A stretch of 37,611 nt of DNA, taken from positions 1 through 37,611 of the forward strand of contig CAMYNC010000013.1 in assembly GCA_947259685.1 (NCBI GenBank), read 5' to 3'. Of the stretch, positions 8,575 through 17,720 are shown piece after piece. Source of the stretch: an uncultured Desulfuromonadales bacterium (GTDB lineage: Bacteria; Desulfobacterota; Desulfuromonadia; Desulfuromonadales; Geopsychrobacteraceae). The first letter of the stretch is position 1, and each line of letters begins with the position of its first letter. The notes under the pieces were generated by a model. The model made no database searches and was not told where the DNA came from. It worked only from the letters and a program-made list of their open reading frames with translations. Position numbers and translations under genes: made by a program.

Positions 8575-10812
8575 ATGAGTTCATTAAACGGAGAAGTCAT
8601 TCTGGCGGATCAAGGGGTTGGCGATCCACTGCAGTTGCGGATTTACGGCGATGAGTTTTATGCCCGCCGCGAAACCTTGGACGGATACACAGTTATCTAC
8701 GATAGCCAGCAGCGGCGTTATTGCTACGCGACCTTGGCGGTCGGCAGGTTTGTCTCCACCGGGATTCCCGCCTACAAACCGGCACCAGCCAATTTGCGCA
8801 GACATCTGAAGGAAGATCCCGAGGTCCGTAACGAAAAGTTTGGCTTGCGCTACCAGCGGATCAGACCGGTAGAAGAGGATGCGAATACCGGCTTGACGCG
8901 TACCCTGGGTCCGGACGGCGGTCTGCTCACCGGCCGTAAGCTTCACCGGGGACAGGTGAGAGGGTTGACGGTGATTGTCGATTTTGACGATGTGCGCAGC
9001 AATATTTCCCAGGCCGATGTTGAGGCGATGTTCAATGCCGATAACTACTCGGAAAACGGCAATTTCTCTTCAGTGAAGGGATACTTTGAAACCGTTTCTT
9101 CAGGAAAACTGACCTACACAAACCTGGTGGTCGGCCCGGTTCGGCTCTCGAAACGCCGCAGCCACTACATCAACAATCTGTTGGTCAAAGAAGCGCTGGA
9201 TATTGTGGTGAATGAACTGCATGTCGATCTTTCCCAGTTCGATTCTAAAAATGAAGGCATCGTCGATGCGATTAATTTTCTCTATGCCGGAAATTCTCAG
9301 TATGACGGTAATCTCTGGCCGCACAATTCTTTTACCAGCCTGCAATATGGCAACATGAACGCTCACTACTATCAGCTGACCGGGCTTGGCTTGCACAAGG
9401 TGGATCTGCGGATCGGTACGATCTGCCACGAAAACGGCCATCTGCTCTGCCGCTTCCCGGATATGTACGATTATGGCAAACGGGATGGCGACCACGAGAA
9501 AAGTCAGGGGATCGGCAGCTACTGCCTGATGGGTTCGGGCAACCATCTCAACCAGCGACGCACCCCGTCGCCAGTCTGCGGCTATCTGCGGGATCTCGCC
9601 GGCTGGGTCGATACAATTATCGATTTGAACAATCCGGGGACTTATCGCGCCGAGCATGGCAAGTATAGCCAGATCATGAAGTTCAGCACGGAAAAGGCCA
9701 ACGAATATTTCATTGTCGAAAATCGCACCCAGTTGGGGCTGGATACGCATTCGCCGTCAAGCGGTCTCGCGGTACTGCACTGCGACACGCTAGGCTCGAA
9801 CGAGTGGCAGGAGGGCACGCGTAACAAGCACTATCAATGTGCGCTGGTCCAGGCCGATGGGCATCTTGACCTGGAGAACAACCGTAACACCGGTGATGCG
9901 GGTGACCTCTTTCAATCCCTCAGCGGGCTGGCACTCTCCAATACCACCACCCCTTCAAGCCGCGAGTGGGATGGCACCGATTCGGGACTGCAGATCCGCG
10001 ATGTGGCGGCGCCGGCCCCGGTGATTGAGTTCTCAGTTGGCAGTGCCGCGCCGAGCAATACGGTGCATGTGGAAACCTGGCCGAGCCTGGTGATCCCTGA
10101 CAACACTCCGAGCGGACTTTCCAGCGTATTGGCGGTTGCTGGTCGTGGTGGACTCAGCGCGATTTCGGTCAGCGTCGATATTATCCACAGCTGGATCAGC
10201 GACCTGAAAGTCGAGCTGCGCTCTCCGGCCGGGACCAGCGTGCTGCTGCATAATCGCGAGGGGAATGATGGCGACGATATCAAACGCAGCTGGAGCAGCG
10301 CTGACTTTGCCGAACTGCAAAGACTGCACGGCGAAGCGGTGCAAGGCGACTGGACCCTGCATCTGGTGGACCATGCCTCCGCCGATGTCGGCCGGCTGCT
10401 GTTCTGGAGTCTGGATCTGCAGCTTGCCGCCAGCACCGGCGGCGTCATCGAAGAACGGCTTGAGCCCCGCATCGCCATTCCGGATTCCAGTCCCGCCGGC
10501 ATCAGCAGTGTGATGCCGTTATCCCAGGCGGGCCAGGTCTCAGATATTCTGGTTGCGGTGGATATTGAGCATAGCTACATCGGCGATCTGCAGATCGAGT
10601 TGGTTGCTCCTTCCGGGCTGACCGCGCTCTTGCATAATCAGGAGGGCGACTGGCGGGACAACCTCGATCGCACTTATGACCGGAGCACAACCCCGGTGCT
10701 GCAGGGGTTTGTTGGCGAAGCGATCAGCGGCGATTGGCAGTTGCGGGTGCGTGACCTGGCGCCGATCGACCAGGGACAGTTAAATGCCTGGTCCTTGAAA
10801 ATTACCTACTGA
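8575..10812 (+). CDS. M6-family zinc metalloprotease with two C-terminal P/Homo B domains, no signal peptide
   Basis: The 745-residue protein has an N-terminal M6-type region (LRIYGDEFYARRETLDGYTV near residue 20). The peptidase core carries a zinc-binding HExxH at His285-Glu286-His289 within TICHENGHLLCRFPDMYDYG, followed by GIGSYCLMGSG, as in immune-inhibitor-A-like proteases. Two repeats of about 120 residues follow, near 497-619 and 620-745 (IPDNTPSGLSSV and IPDSSPAGISSV; DWTLHLVDHA and DWQLRVRDLA). These match the P/Homo B domain of proprotein convertases. M6 enzymes and P domains are usually secreted, but no signal peptide is visible. The frame has a stop at 8503 and no hydrophobic segment before the ATG, which also lacks a strong Shine-Dalgarno site. 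It sits 31 bp ahead of the CHAT gene and is probably co-transcribed. Family is confident; substrate and location are not. Confidence 0.87.
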   Translation: MSSLNGEVILADQGVGDPLQLRIYGDEFYARRETLDGYTVIYDSQQRRYCYATLAVGRFVSTGIPAYKPAPANLRRHLKEDPEVRNEKFGLRYQRIRPVEEDANTGLTRTLGPDGGLLTGRKLHRGQVRGLTVIVDFDDVRSNISQADVEAMFNADNYSENGNFSSVKGYFETVSSGKLTYTNLVVGPVRLSKRRSHYINNLLVKEALDIVVNELHVDLSQFDSKNEGIVDAINFLYAGNSQYDGNLWPHNSFTSLQYGNMNAHYYQLTGLGLHKVDLRIGTICHENGHLLCRFPDMYDYGKRDGDHEKSQGIGSYCLMGSGNHLNQRRTPSPVCGYLRDLAGWVDTIIDLNNPGTYRAEHGKYSQIMKFSTEKANEYFIVENRTQLGLDTHSPSSGLAVLHCDTLGSNEWQEGTRNKHYQCALVQADGHLDLENNRNTGDAGDLFQSLSGLALSNTTTPSSREWDGTDSGLQIRDVAAPAPVIEFSVGSAAPSNTVHVETWPSLVIPDNTPSGLSSVLAVAGRGGLSAISVSVDIIHSWISDLKVELRSPAGTSVLLHNREGNDGDDIKRSWSSADFAELQRLHGEAVQGDWTLHLVDHASADVGRLLFWSLDLQLAASTGGVIEERLEPRIAIPDSSPAGISSVMPLSQAGQVSDILVAVDIEHSYIGDLQIELVAPSGLTALLHNQEGDWRDNLDRTYDRSTTPVLQGFVGEAISGDWQLRVRDLAPIDQGQLNAWSLKITY

Positions 10813-10843
10813 ATAACGCGCAACCAGCGGGAGGTTGACACCT

Positions 10844-13800
10844 ATGGTCAAGCTGAGAATTCCGGGCCAACAGGACAGCAGTCTGGCATCTTCGGAGCTT
10901 GAAGGGAAGCGGGCCAGGGGGCTCTTTTCGGTCACTCCCAAGGCGGCTTTCAGGATCGACGGTGGGCGGGCGCTCAGCGGAGAAGCGCTGGCACTGCAGG
11001 AAGCCGACGTTGATGAAAATGATCTGGTCGAAATTGAGCTGGAAGGGGGCGTACGGCTCTGGACCAGGGTCGATCGCCTGCGTGAGGATCTAGGCACCCA
11101 GGCGCAACGCGGTGGTGCCGAGGATGAACTTGTACTGCCGGTGGCGCTCCCCTTCGGCACCCCGAGTCGCGGCTTGGGCTCCTGGATTCTCAAAGCACTG
11201 CGGATTTCCAAGGTCGATCTGGCTGAAGACCTGGCCGAGAAGAGCGCGGTGGCGATTGCCCGCAAGCTTGAAGATCAGTTGGAACCGAAACCGGGCCTGT
11301 ATCGCTGTAGCTTCGGTGATCGCTGTGAGTTAAGCGCCGTTGGCGACCAGGATCCTGCCTTCAGCAGCGAGCGGCCGGCGCTGCTGTTTATCCATGGCAC
11401 TGCTTCAAGCACCGAGGGGAGTTTCGGCGGACTCTGGGAGCGTGACCAGCTGCCGGTACTCAGAGAGTTGCACAGCTTTTACGAAGGGCGGTTGTTCGCC
11501 TACCAGCACCGCACCCTCACCGAAAGTCCGATCGAAAATGCCCTGGCACTGGTCAAACAATTGCCGGCCGGCGCCAACTTGCATATCGTCAGCCATTCCC
11601 GTGGTGGCCTGATCGGCGAACTGCTCTGCCGGAGTTCCCTGGCAGACGGCCGCGAACCCTTCGACGCCGATGAACTTGAGCTGTTCCAGGCCGCGGAGCG
11701 GGCGGTTGATCGCCAGCAGCTGGAAGAACTGGGCAGGCTGCTCAAGGCCAAGGCGTTTAAAATCGAGCGTTTTCTCCGGGTTGCCTGCCCGGCCCGTGGC
11801 ACCACCCTCGCCTCGGGACGACTTGACCGCTACTTCTCGATTATCGTCAACGCCATCGGCTTGATTCCAATCCTGCGCCTGAGCCCGGTATACGAACTGG
11901 CCACCGGGTTTCTGCTGACGGTCATCAAGACTCGGACCAAGCCGGATGAGCTGCCGGGTCTGGAAGCGATGATGCCTAGTTCGCCCCTGGTGCGGATGTT
12001 GAATCGTCCCGGCGTCACCAGTGAGGCCGATCTGGCGGTGATTGCCGGGGACATCGAAGGAGAAGGGCTCTGGGGCCGGCTTAAAGTTCTCGCCACCGAC
12101 CTGTTTTTCCGTGAGGATCATGACCTGGTGGTCAATACCAGTGCCATGTATGGCGGGATGGAACGCGTGGACGGTGCCCGCTACTTTTTCGATCAGGGTC
12201 CGGAAGTCTGTCATTTTAACTATTTCCGTAATGAAGAGACCACTCGGAAGCTGCAAACAGCCCTGACCGAAGGCTCCAGCGTGGGATTTATCCCCCTGAA
12301 GCCGCCGCGCGAAATTTCCGAGCGCGCTTACCGAGGGCCGGGGACCCAACCGCTGCCGATGGTGTTTGTTCTGCCGGGGATTATGGGCAGTCATCTGACC
12401 GTGGATGAGAACCGCATCTGGCTCGATCCCCTCGACCTGGCCCGGGGTCGTTTCAAAAAGCTGAAGATCGACGCTGAGCGGGTGGTTGCTGAGGCTCCGC
12501 TGGCCAGCGGTTATCTGGATCTTATCGAACATCTGCAGGGCACGCATGAGGTGATCCCTTTCCCCTTCGATTGGCGCCGCTCGATTCTGGAAGAAGCGCG
12601 CCGCCTGGCCGATGCCGTGGCCAGCGCTCTTGATCAGGCTGAAGCGGCCGAGCAGCCGGTCCGCCTGCTCGCGCACTCCATGGGTGGCCTGGTGGCCCGG
12701 GCGATGATTGCCGAACGGCCCGACCTCTGGCAGCGGATCTGCCAGCATCCCGGTGGCCGGTTGATCATGCTCGGGACTCCCAATGGCGGTTCCTTTTCCA
12801 TCCCCCGGCTGCTGCTTGGCCAGGAACGGATTTTGCGCCAGCTGAACTTGCTCGATTTAAGGCACGAGCAGAAAGAGCTGTTGAAGATTATCTCCGCTTT
12901 TCCGGGGGTGCTGGAGATGCTCCCAAGCCATTCGGAGCACAATTTTTTCGACAAGCAGATCTGGCGCGAGCTGCGTGACGCCGATCCACAAGGCTGGATT
13001 TCCCCGGTCGAGAAAGCCCTCAAAAACGCCAAGGCCTGCCGCGAAGTTCTGGATAACAGCCCCATCGATCCTGAACGGATGCTGTATGTCGCCGGGCGGG
13101 CGCCGGCCACCCCGGTCGAATTGCAGATCGATGCGCAGCAGCAAGGCAACAAAGCGATCCGTTTTCTGGCCACCAGCCGCGGCGATGGCCGGGTCCCCTG
13201 GAGCACCGGCATCCCCAGTGGGGTTCGCACCTGGTATCTGGATGTCGTCCATGGTGACCTGGCCGATCATCGGCCGGCCTTCACTGCGTTGCAGGACTTG
13301 CTCGAGGATGGTCATACCACCCGGCTGCGCGACACTCCGCCTTTGGCTGAGCGGGGAGCGAGCGAACTTTTCGAGCTGCCGGCCGAGGAACTGGAACAGT
13401 TCCCCAACCGGGAGGATCTGTTTGCCGCCGCCCTCGGGGCTTCGACCCCGCTGTTCAAGCCGCAGGCCAAACAGGCCCCGGTGCGGGTGTCGGTCGCCCA
13501 CGGCAACCTGGCTTTTATCGAAAATCCCGTGGCGGTTGGCCACTATCAGGGCGATACCATCGCCAGTGCCGAAGCCTTTCTTGACAACCGTCTGAACGGT
13601 TTGCTGCGGCAGCATCATCACCTTGGGCTTTATGCCGACGCGCTGGAAACGGCCGAGGTGTTTTTTAACCCTGCCGACTACGCCCAACCTGGTGGTGCTA
13701 TTGTCGTTGGCCTTGGTAAAGTTGGTGAATTGACTGCCGGAACCCTGACTCGAACCTTTGCCCACGCTGCTCTCAAATACGCGACGGCGATTGCCGAAAC

Positions 13801-16237
13801 CGGCCTGGTCCGCTTTACCAGTGCTGGCGCAGGGCCCCGGAAGGCGACTATTTCGACTCTGTTGATCGGCACTGGGGCCGGTGGCATGTCGGTGGAAGAT
13901 TCCGTGTCGGCGATTCTACGTGGGATTAAGCAGGCCAACCTCTCTCTGGCGGAAGCCCGTCTGGAAAACCGGGTGGTGATTGACGCCGTCGAATTTCTGG
14001 AGCTTTGGGAGGACCGCGCCATTCAAGCGGCGCATGCGCTGGAGCGGGTCTCCCAGGAAGCTGAGCTGGGCGCTTATTTCGATTGTCGCTGCCATCTCCG
14101 CACCTTGCCGGGCAGAAAATCCCGGGTGACATTCGATGAGCCCGCTGGCTGGTATCACCGCCTGCAGATCCTCGGCGAAAGCAATGGCGCACTGCGCTTC
14201 AGCGCTTTGACCGGAGCGGCGCGTTCCGAGGTGGCCCTGGTTAAGACCCAACGGGCGCTGGTCGACCGGTTTGTCGAGTCGTCGATCCGCACCACCGCCT
14301 CAAATAATGATCTGGCGAAAACCCTCTTCGAACTACTGATTCCTAATCGGCTCAAAGAGCAGGCGCCCAATCGCCAGGATCTGGTGCTGGTTCTCAATGA
14401 AGACTCTGCCTGTTATCCCTGGGAACTGATGCAGGATCGCTGGGGGCAGGATGATCGTCCGCCGGCGGTCACCGCAGGGCTGTTGCGGCAGTTGGAAACC
14501 CAGGTATTTCGCGAGCGGGTGCAGACCGTCGCCAAAAACGCTGCGCTGGTGATTGGTGATCCTCTCAGTTCTGCGCCGGTGTTGAAGGGCGCCCAGGAAG
14601 AGGCCCAGCTGGTCGCCGACTTGCTGGCCGGGCAGGCGTTTACGGTAGTGCCGCATATCCGGGTCAACGCCGATGCTATCGTGCATGCGCTGCATGCCGA
14701 TGCCTATCGGGTTTTGCATCTGGCCGGCCATGGCGTCTACCAGCATCAGACCGGCAGTCAGAGTCAACGCTGTGGCGAGTGCGGGTCTGTTCACCGCTGC
14801 GAAGGGGAATCAGTCAGCGGTATGCTGATCGGCGACGGGGCCTTTTTAACTCCGGCCGATGTCGAACAGATGCGTCAGGTTCCGGAGCTGGTGTTTATCA
14901 ACTGCTGCCACCTGGGGCGGATCGAAGGTCAGGAGCCGCTGGAAAGGCCGCAACTTCATCGGCTGGCCGCCAATCTGGCGGCCCAGTTTATCCGCATGGG
15001 GGTGCGTGCCGTGGTGGCTGCAGGCTGGGCGGTCGACGATGGCGCGGCAAAAACCTTTGCCGGCTGCTTCTATCGGGAAATGCTGGCCGGAGCCCCCTTC
15101 GGCAGGGCGGTATTGGCTGCTCGCAAAGCGGCCTATCTCACCCACCCGGGGATCAACACCTGGGGCGCTTACCAATGTTATGGTGACCCCGACTTCACAC
15201 TTGCCAAAACCGCTGGCAGGCGCTCCAGTAGGCGTAGCCCTGCCACCGAGATCCCGAAGTTCGTCGCGCCCAGCGAAGCTGTCAACCAGCTGGAGAACCT
15301 GGCCAGCGACGCCATGACTGCTTCCGACGCCTGGGTTGAGGTGTTACGCAAGCAGGTCAAAGGCATCCGCGACAACCTGCCACAGCCCTGGCGAAAACTG
15401 GCGGCGGTGCATGCCGCATTGGGCAAGGCGTTCGGTGAACTCGATCAGTTTGAAGACGCCATCCATCATTACCAGGCCGCTCTGGCCGCTTCCGACGAAA
15501 GCCTGCCGGTTGCTGCGGTCGAGCAATTGGCTAATCTCAGGGCGCGCTGGAGCGTGGAAATTTATCACCAGCAAAGTCAGAAAAAGCCACCTCAGGCAGG
15601 TTCCTTGAAGCTTCCAAGCCCGGCGGAACTGATTGCCGCTGCCAAGCAGGACCTTGGCCATCTGCTGCAGCTGAATCAAACCGTCGAGCGACTTTGTCTG
15701 CTGGGAGGAACCTATAAGCGCGAGGCGATGACTATCAGTGATCCGCTGAAACGCTCTCTGGCTCTGGCCGAGATGGGCAAGGCTTACCAGCATGCGCATG
15801 AAAAAGCCAACCTGGAGCGGGGGGAGGTTTATCCTTACCCGCTGCTGAATTGGTTAACGGCCGATCTGCTGCTCAGTTGGTTGCGTAAAGGGCATAGCCG
15901 TGACACAGCCTACCAGCGCTGGCTCGATCGTGCCCAGACGGCAGCTGAACGCCTAGATAGGGAAAGCCCCTCGTTCTGGAACAGCATTATCATTGCCGAA
16001 ACAACTCTCCTGCGGCATCTCGATTCCGGAGATCTGGAAAAGCACCTGAGCGAAATTCTTGATGGTTATCTCCACGGCAAACGGCGTGGCGCCTCTCCGC
16101 GAGAATTCCGTTCGGTGCGCGAACACCTCGATTTTCTCCTCGAAATGCTCAGCAGCAAGGGCATGCCTGCAGTTCAGGCGGGTCAATATGAAGCCTTGAC
16201 CAAGCTGAATACCGAACTGCTGGCCGCGCTGGGGTGA
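10844..16237 (+). CDS. Giant multidomain protein: two alpha/beta-hydrolases, M17-N-like domain, CHAT protease, TPR-like tail
   Basis: The ATG at 10844, with GGGAGG 9 bases upstream, gives 1797 residues; a TTG at 10835 is less likely. Domains in order (residues): an unassigned N-terminal region (1-170); hydrolase 1 with oxyanion-type His184-Gly185, nucleophile Ser252 in SHSRGG, Asp425/427 and His457; hydrolase 2, LCAT-like, with PGIMGSHL at 511, Ser612 in AHSMGGL, LGTPNGGS, Asp781 and His803; a domain at about 880-1075 resembling the N-terminal domain of M17 aminopeptidases (VGHYQGDTIASAEAFLD, GGAIVVGLGKVGELT); a CHAT domain at about 1160-1410 with His1296 in HLAGHG and Cys1355 in INCCHLG; and a TPR-like helical tail from about 1490. 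All catalytic residues appear intact. CHAT domains are caspase-like cysteine proteases. Coupling one to lipase-like domains suggests proteolytically controlled membrane or lipid attack, which is inference. It is followed by a terminator. Confidence 0.85.
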   Translation: MVKLRIPGQQDSSLASSELEGKRARGLFSVTPKAAFRIDGGRALSGEALALQEADVDENDLVEIELEGGVRLWTRVDRLREDLGTQAQRGGAEDELVLPVALPFGTPSRGLGSWILKALRISKVDLAEDLAEKSAVAIARKLEDQLEPKPGLYRCSFGDRCELSAVGDQDPAFSSERPALLFIHGTASSTEGSFGGLWERDQLPVLRELHSFYEGRLFAYQHRTLTESPIENALALVKQLPAGANLHIVSHSRGGLIGELLCRSSLADGREPFDADELELFQAAERAVDRQQLEELGRLLKAKAFKIERFLRVACPARGTTLASGRLDRYFSIIVNAIGLIPILRLSPVYELATGFLLTVIKTRTKPDELPGLEAMMPSSPLVRMLNRPGVTSEADLAVIAGDIEGEGLWGRLKVLATDLFFREDHDLVVNTSAMYGGMERVDGARYFFDQGPEVCHFNYFRNEETTRKLQTALTEGSSVGFIPLKPPREISERAYRGPGTQPLPMVFVLPGIMGSHLTVDENRIWLDPLDLARGRFKKLKIDAERVVAEAPLASGYLDLIEHLQGTHEVIPFPFDWRRSILEEARRLADAVASALDQAEAAEQPVRLLAHSMGGLVARAMIAERPDLWQRICQHPGGRLIMLGTPNGGSFSIPRLLLGQERILRQLNLLDLRHEQKELLKIISAFPGVLEMLPSHSEHNFFDKQIWRELRDADPQGWISPVEKALKNAKACREVLDNSPIDPERMLYVAGRAPATPVELQIDAQQQGNKAIRFLATSRGDGRVPWSTGIPSGVRTWYLDVVHGDLADHRPAFTALQDLLEDGHTTRLRDTPPLAERGASELFELPAEELEQFPNREDLFAAALGASTPLFKPQAKQAPVRVSVAHGNLAFIENPVAVGHYQGDTIASAEAFLDNRLNGLLRQHHHLGLYADALETAEVFFNPADYAQPGGAIVVGLGKVGELTAGTLTRTFAHAALKYATAIAETGLVRFTSAGAGPRKATISTLLIGTGAGGMSVEDSVSAILRGIKQANLSLAEARLENRVVIDAVEFLELWEDRAIQAAHALERVSQEAELGAYFDCRCHLRTLPGRKSRVTFDEPAGWYHRLQILGESNGALRFSALTGAARSEVALVKTQRALVDRFVESSIRTTASNNDLAKTLFELLIPNRLKEQAPNRQDLVLVLNEDSACYPWELMQDRWGQDDRPPAVTAGLLRQLETQVFRERVQTVAKNAALVIGDPLSSAPVLKGAQEEAQLVADLLAGQAFTVVPHIRVNADAIVHALHADAYRVLHLAGHGVYQHQTGSQSQRCGECGSVHRCEGESVSGMLIGDGAFLTPADVEQMRQVPELVFINCCHLGRIEGQEPLERPQLHRLAANLAAQFIRMGVRAVVAAGWAVDDGAAKTFAGCFYREMLAGAPFGRAVLAARKAAYLTHPGINTWGAYQCYGDPDFTLAKTAGRRSSRRSPATEIPKFVAPSEAVNQLENLASDAMTASDAWVEVLRKQVKGIRDNLPQPWRKLAAVHAALGKAFGELDQFEDAIHHYQAALAASDESLPVAAVEQLANLRARWSVEIYHQQSQKKPPQAGSLKLPSPAELIAAAKQDLGHLLQLNQTVERLCLLGGTYKREAMTISDPLKRSLALAEMGKAYQHAHEKANLERGEVYPYPLLNWLTADLLLSWLRKGHSRDTAYQRWLDRAQTAAERLDRESPSFWNSIIIAETTLLRHLDSGDLEKHLSEILDGYLHGKRRGASPREFRSVREHLDFLLEMLSSKGMPAVQAGQYEALTKLNTELLAALG

Positions 16238-16349
16238 TTCAGGCGCTGCCGGTCTCGCCAATAGTTCGCAAGCGGGACGCTGTGAAATCGCAGCTTGCCG
16301 CTTTGCGTTCAGCATCGGTTCTGGACAGTATCCAAGCAACTTTTGTCAA

Positions 16350-16398
16350 TAATCCGACCCCCAAAAGGAATTTTGTTGGGTCGGATTAGTTATTTTTT
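16350..16398 (+). terminator. Intrinsic terminator of the M6-CHAT operon
   Basis: An 11-bp inverted repeat (TAATCCGACCC, 16350-16360, with 16378-16388) encloses a second short stem (CAAAA/TTTTG). It is followed by a T-rich run (TATTTTTT, 16391-16398) on the plus strand, 113 bases after the CHAT gene stop. Confidence 0.8.
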
Positions 16399-16498
16399 AA
16401 AAAAGATGTGTCTGAATATTGACACATTACAGAGATTAGATTATTGTTGGCTCATATTTAAGCTTCTGAACCTTTTTAAATAGATTGACGATATATAT

Positions 16499-17554
16499 AT
16501 GATTGCAGGAATGACAGCGGATGGCTCCTCCTTCGGAGGCATGATCGGCCGTTCAGCGCAGATGCTGGAAATGTTTGAGCTGATCGCCACGGTGGCTGAA
16601 GAAGGCGAGAGTACGGTGCTGATTCAGGGTGAAAGCGGCACCGGTAAAGAGTTGATTGCCCGGGCCATTCATGAAAAAAGTCCCCGCAAAGCGGGCCATT
16701 TTGTACCGGTCAACTGTGCTGCTATTCCAGACGAACTGCTGGAAAGCGAGCTCTTTGGTTATGTTAAGGGAGCCTTTACCGGTGCCCAGCAGTCGAAGAT
16801 CGGACGGGTACAGTTTGCCGATGGCGGAACCTTGTTTTTGGACGAAATCGGTGACATGAAACCGATTCTGCAGGCCAAGCTGCTGCGGGTTCTGCAAGAG
16901 CGCGAAGTCGAACAGGTTGGTGGCGTGCGGCCGATGAAGGTCGATGTGCGGGTGATTGCCGCAACCCATCAGAACCTGGAAAAACTGGTCGAAGAGGGAC
17001 GTTTCCGGGAAGATCTCTATTATCGCCTGGCGGTGATTCCGTTGGCGGCACCGGCATTAAAAGAGCGCAAGGAAGATATCCCCTTGCTGGTCGATCGGTT
17101 TGTGCAGCAGTTCAGTCGTCGCAAGTCGGACACCCCGACCAGGCTCGCTCCAGTTGTCATGCGCAGCCTACAGGCCTATGGTTGGCCGGGAAATGTGCGG
17201 GAACTGGAGAACCTGATGCAGCGACTGGTGATTCTGCATCGCGGCAAGCTGATTACCTTGAAGGAGCTGCCGGAGAAATACCGCTGCGAACCCTTGCCGG
17301 AGGAACCTGCCTGCCAGGCGCCATTGCAGCAGCCGTCGGGAAGCATCGCTGCCACCGCAGGGGTGGCTTCGCCCGCGACCCAGTGGTCGGAAGAGGGGCT
17401 CGACTTCAATGGTCTGATCAGTGAGTTCGAAGATCGGTTGATCATGCAGGCCCTGGACCGCAGCGGTGGCAACAAGAAGGAAGCGGCTCGCCTGCTCAAC
17501 CTGAAGCGAACCACGCTGATCGAGAAAATCAAAAAGAAAAATCTGTCGGTTTGA
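16499..17554 (+). CDS. Orphan sigma-54-dependent transcriptional activator (AAA+ and Fis-type HTH, no sensory domain)
   Basis: The 351-residue protein consists almost only of the sigma-54 interaction AAA+ domain and a C-terminal Fis-type helix-turn-helix. Visible motifs are Walker A GESGTGKE (44-51), the sigma-54 contact loop GAFTGA (91-96), Walker [13 protein letters not shown] with Asp115-Glu116, the arginine-finger region [17 protein letters not shown], and the HTH with [16 protein letters not shown]. No receiver, PAS or GAF domain precedes the core, and an in-frame TAG at 16481 prevents an N-terminal extension. The ATG at 16499 has no good Shine-Dalgarno site; a second ATG at 16511 is possible. 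It would hydrolyse ATP to open sigma-54 promoters. Its position between a terminator and the convergent che operon makes flagellar/chemotaxis genes or the CHAT module possible targets, but no target is shown. Confidence 0.9.
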   Translation: MIAGMTADGSSFGGMIGRSAQMLEMFELIATVAEEGESTVLIQGESGTGKELIARAIHEKSPRKAGHFVPVNCAAIPDELLESELFGYVKGAFTGAQQSKIGRVQFADGGTLFLDEIGDMKPILQAKLLRVLQEREVEQVGGVRPMKVDVRVIAATHQNLEKLVEEGRFREDLYYRLAVIPLAAPALKERKEDIPLLVDRFVQQFSRRKSDTPTRLAPVVMRSLQAYGWPGNVRELENLMQRLVILHRGKLITLKELPEKYRCEPLPEEPACQAPLQQPSGSIAATAGVASPATQWSEEGLDFNGLISEFEDRLIMQALDRSGGNKKEAARLLNLKRTTLIEKIKKKNLSV

Positions 17555-17576
17555 AGCCGAAAATTTTAGCCGAATT

Positions 17577-17616
17577 TAAAAAGGCGCCCTGATGAAGATC
17601 GGGGCGCCTTTTTTAT
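17577..17616. terminator. Bidirectional terminator between the sigma-54 activator and the che operon
   Basis: A 9-bp stem (AAGGCGCCC, 17581-17589, with 17602-17610) has an A-run before it and a T-run after it, so it can act on both strands. It lies just after the activator stop and beyond the last gene of the che operon. Confidence 0.85.
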
Positions 17617-17720
17617 CGCGATGTTTATTCCTCTTCAGACCGGTTTTTAGGTTGAACCTAGAGACTGCAGTTGGGCGCGAAAAAGATGTTGTGCGGACTT
17701 TCGTGATTCAACCGTTGTTT

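Noticed and set aside
11405..12748. Open frame of 447 codons on the minus strand opposite the CHAT gene
   Set aside because: It has no recognisable motif and lies antisense to two intact hydrolase active sites in GC-rich coding DNA, where long shadow frames are expected.
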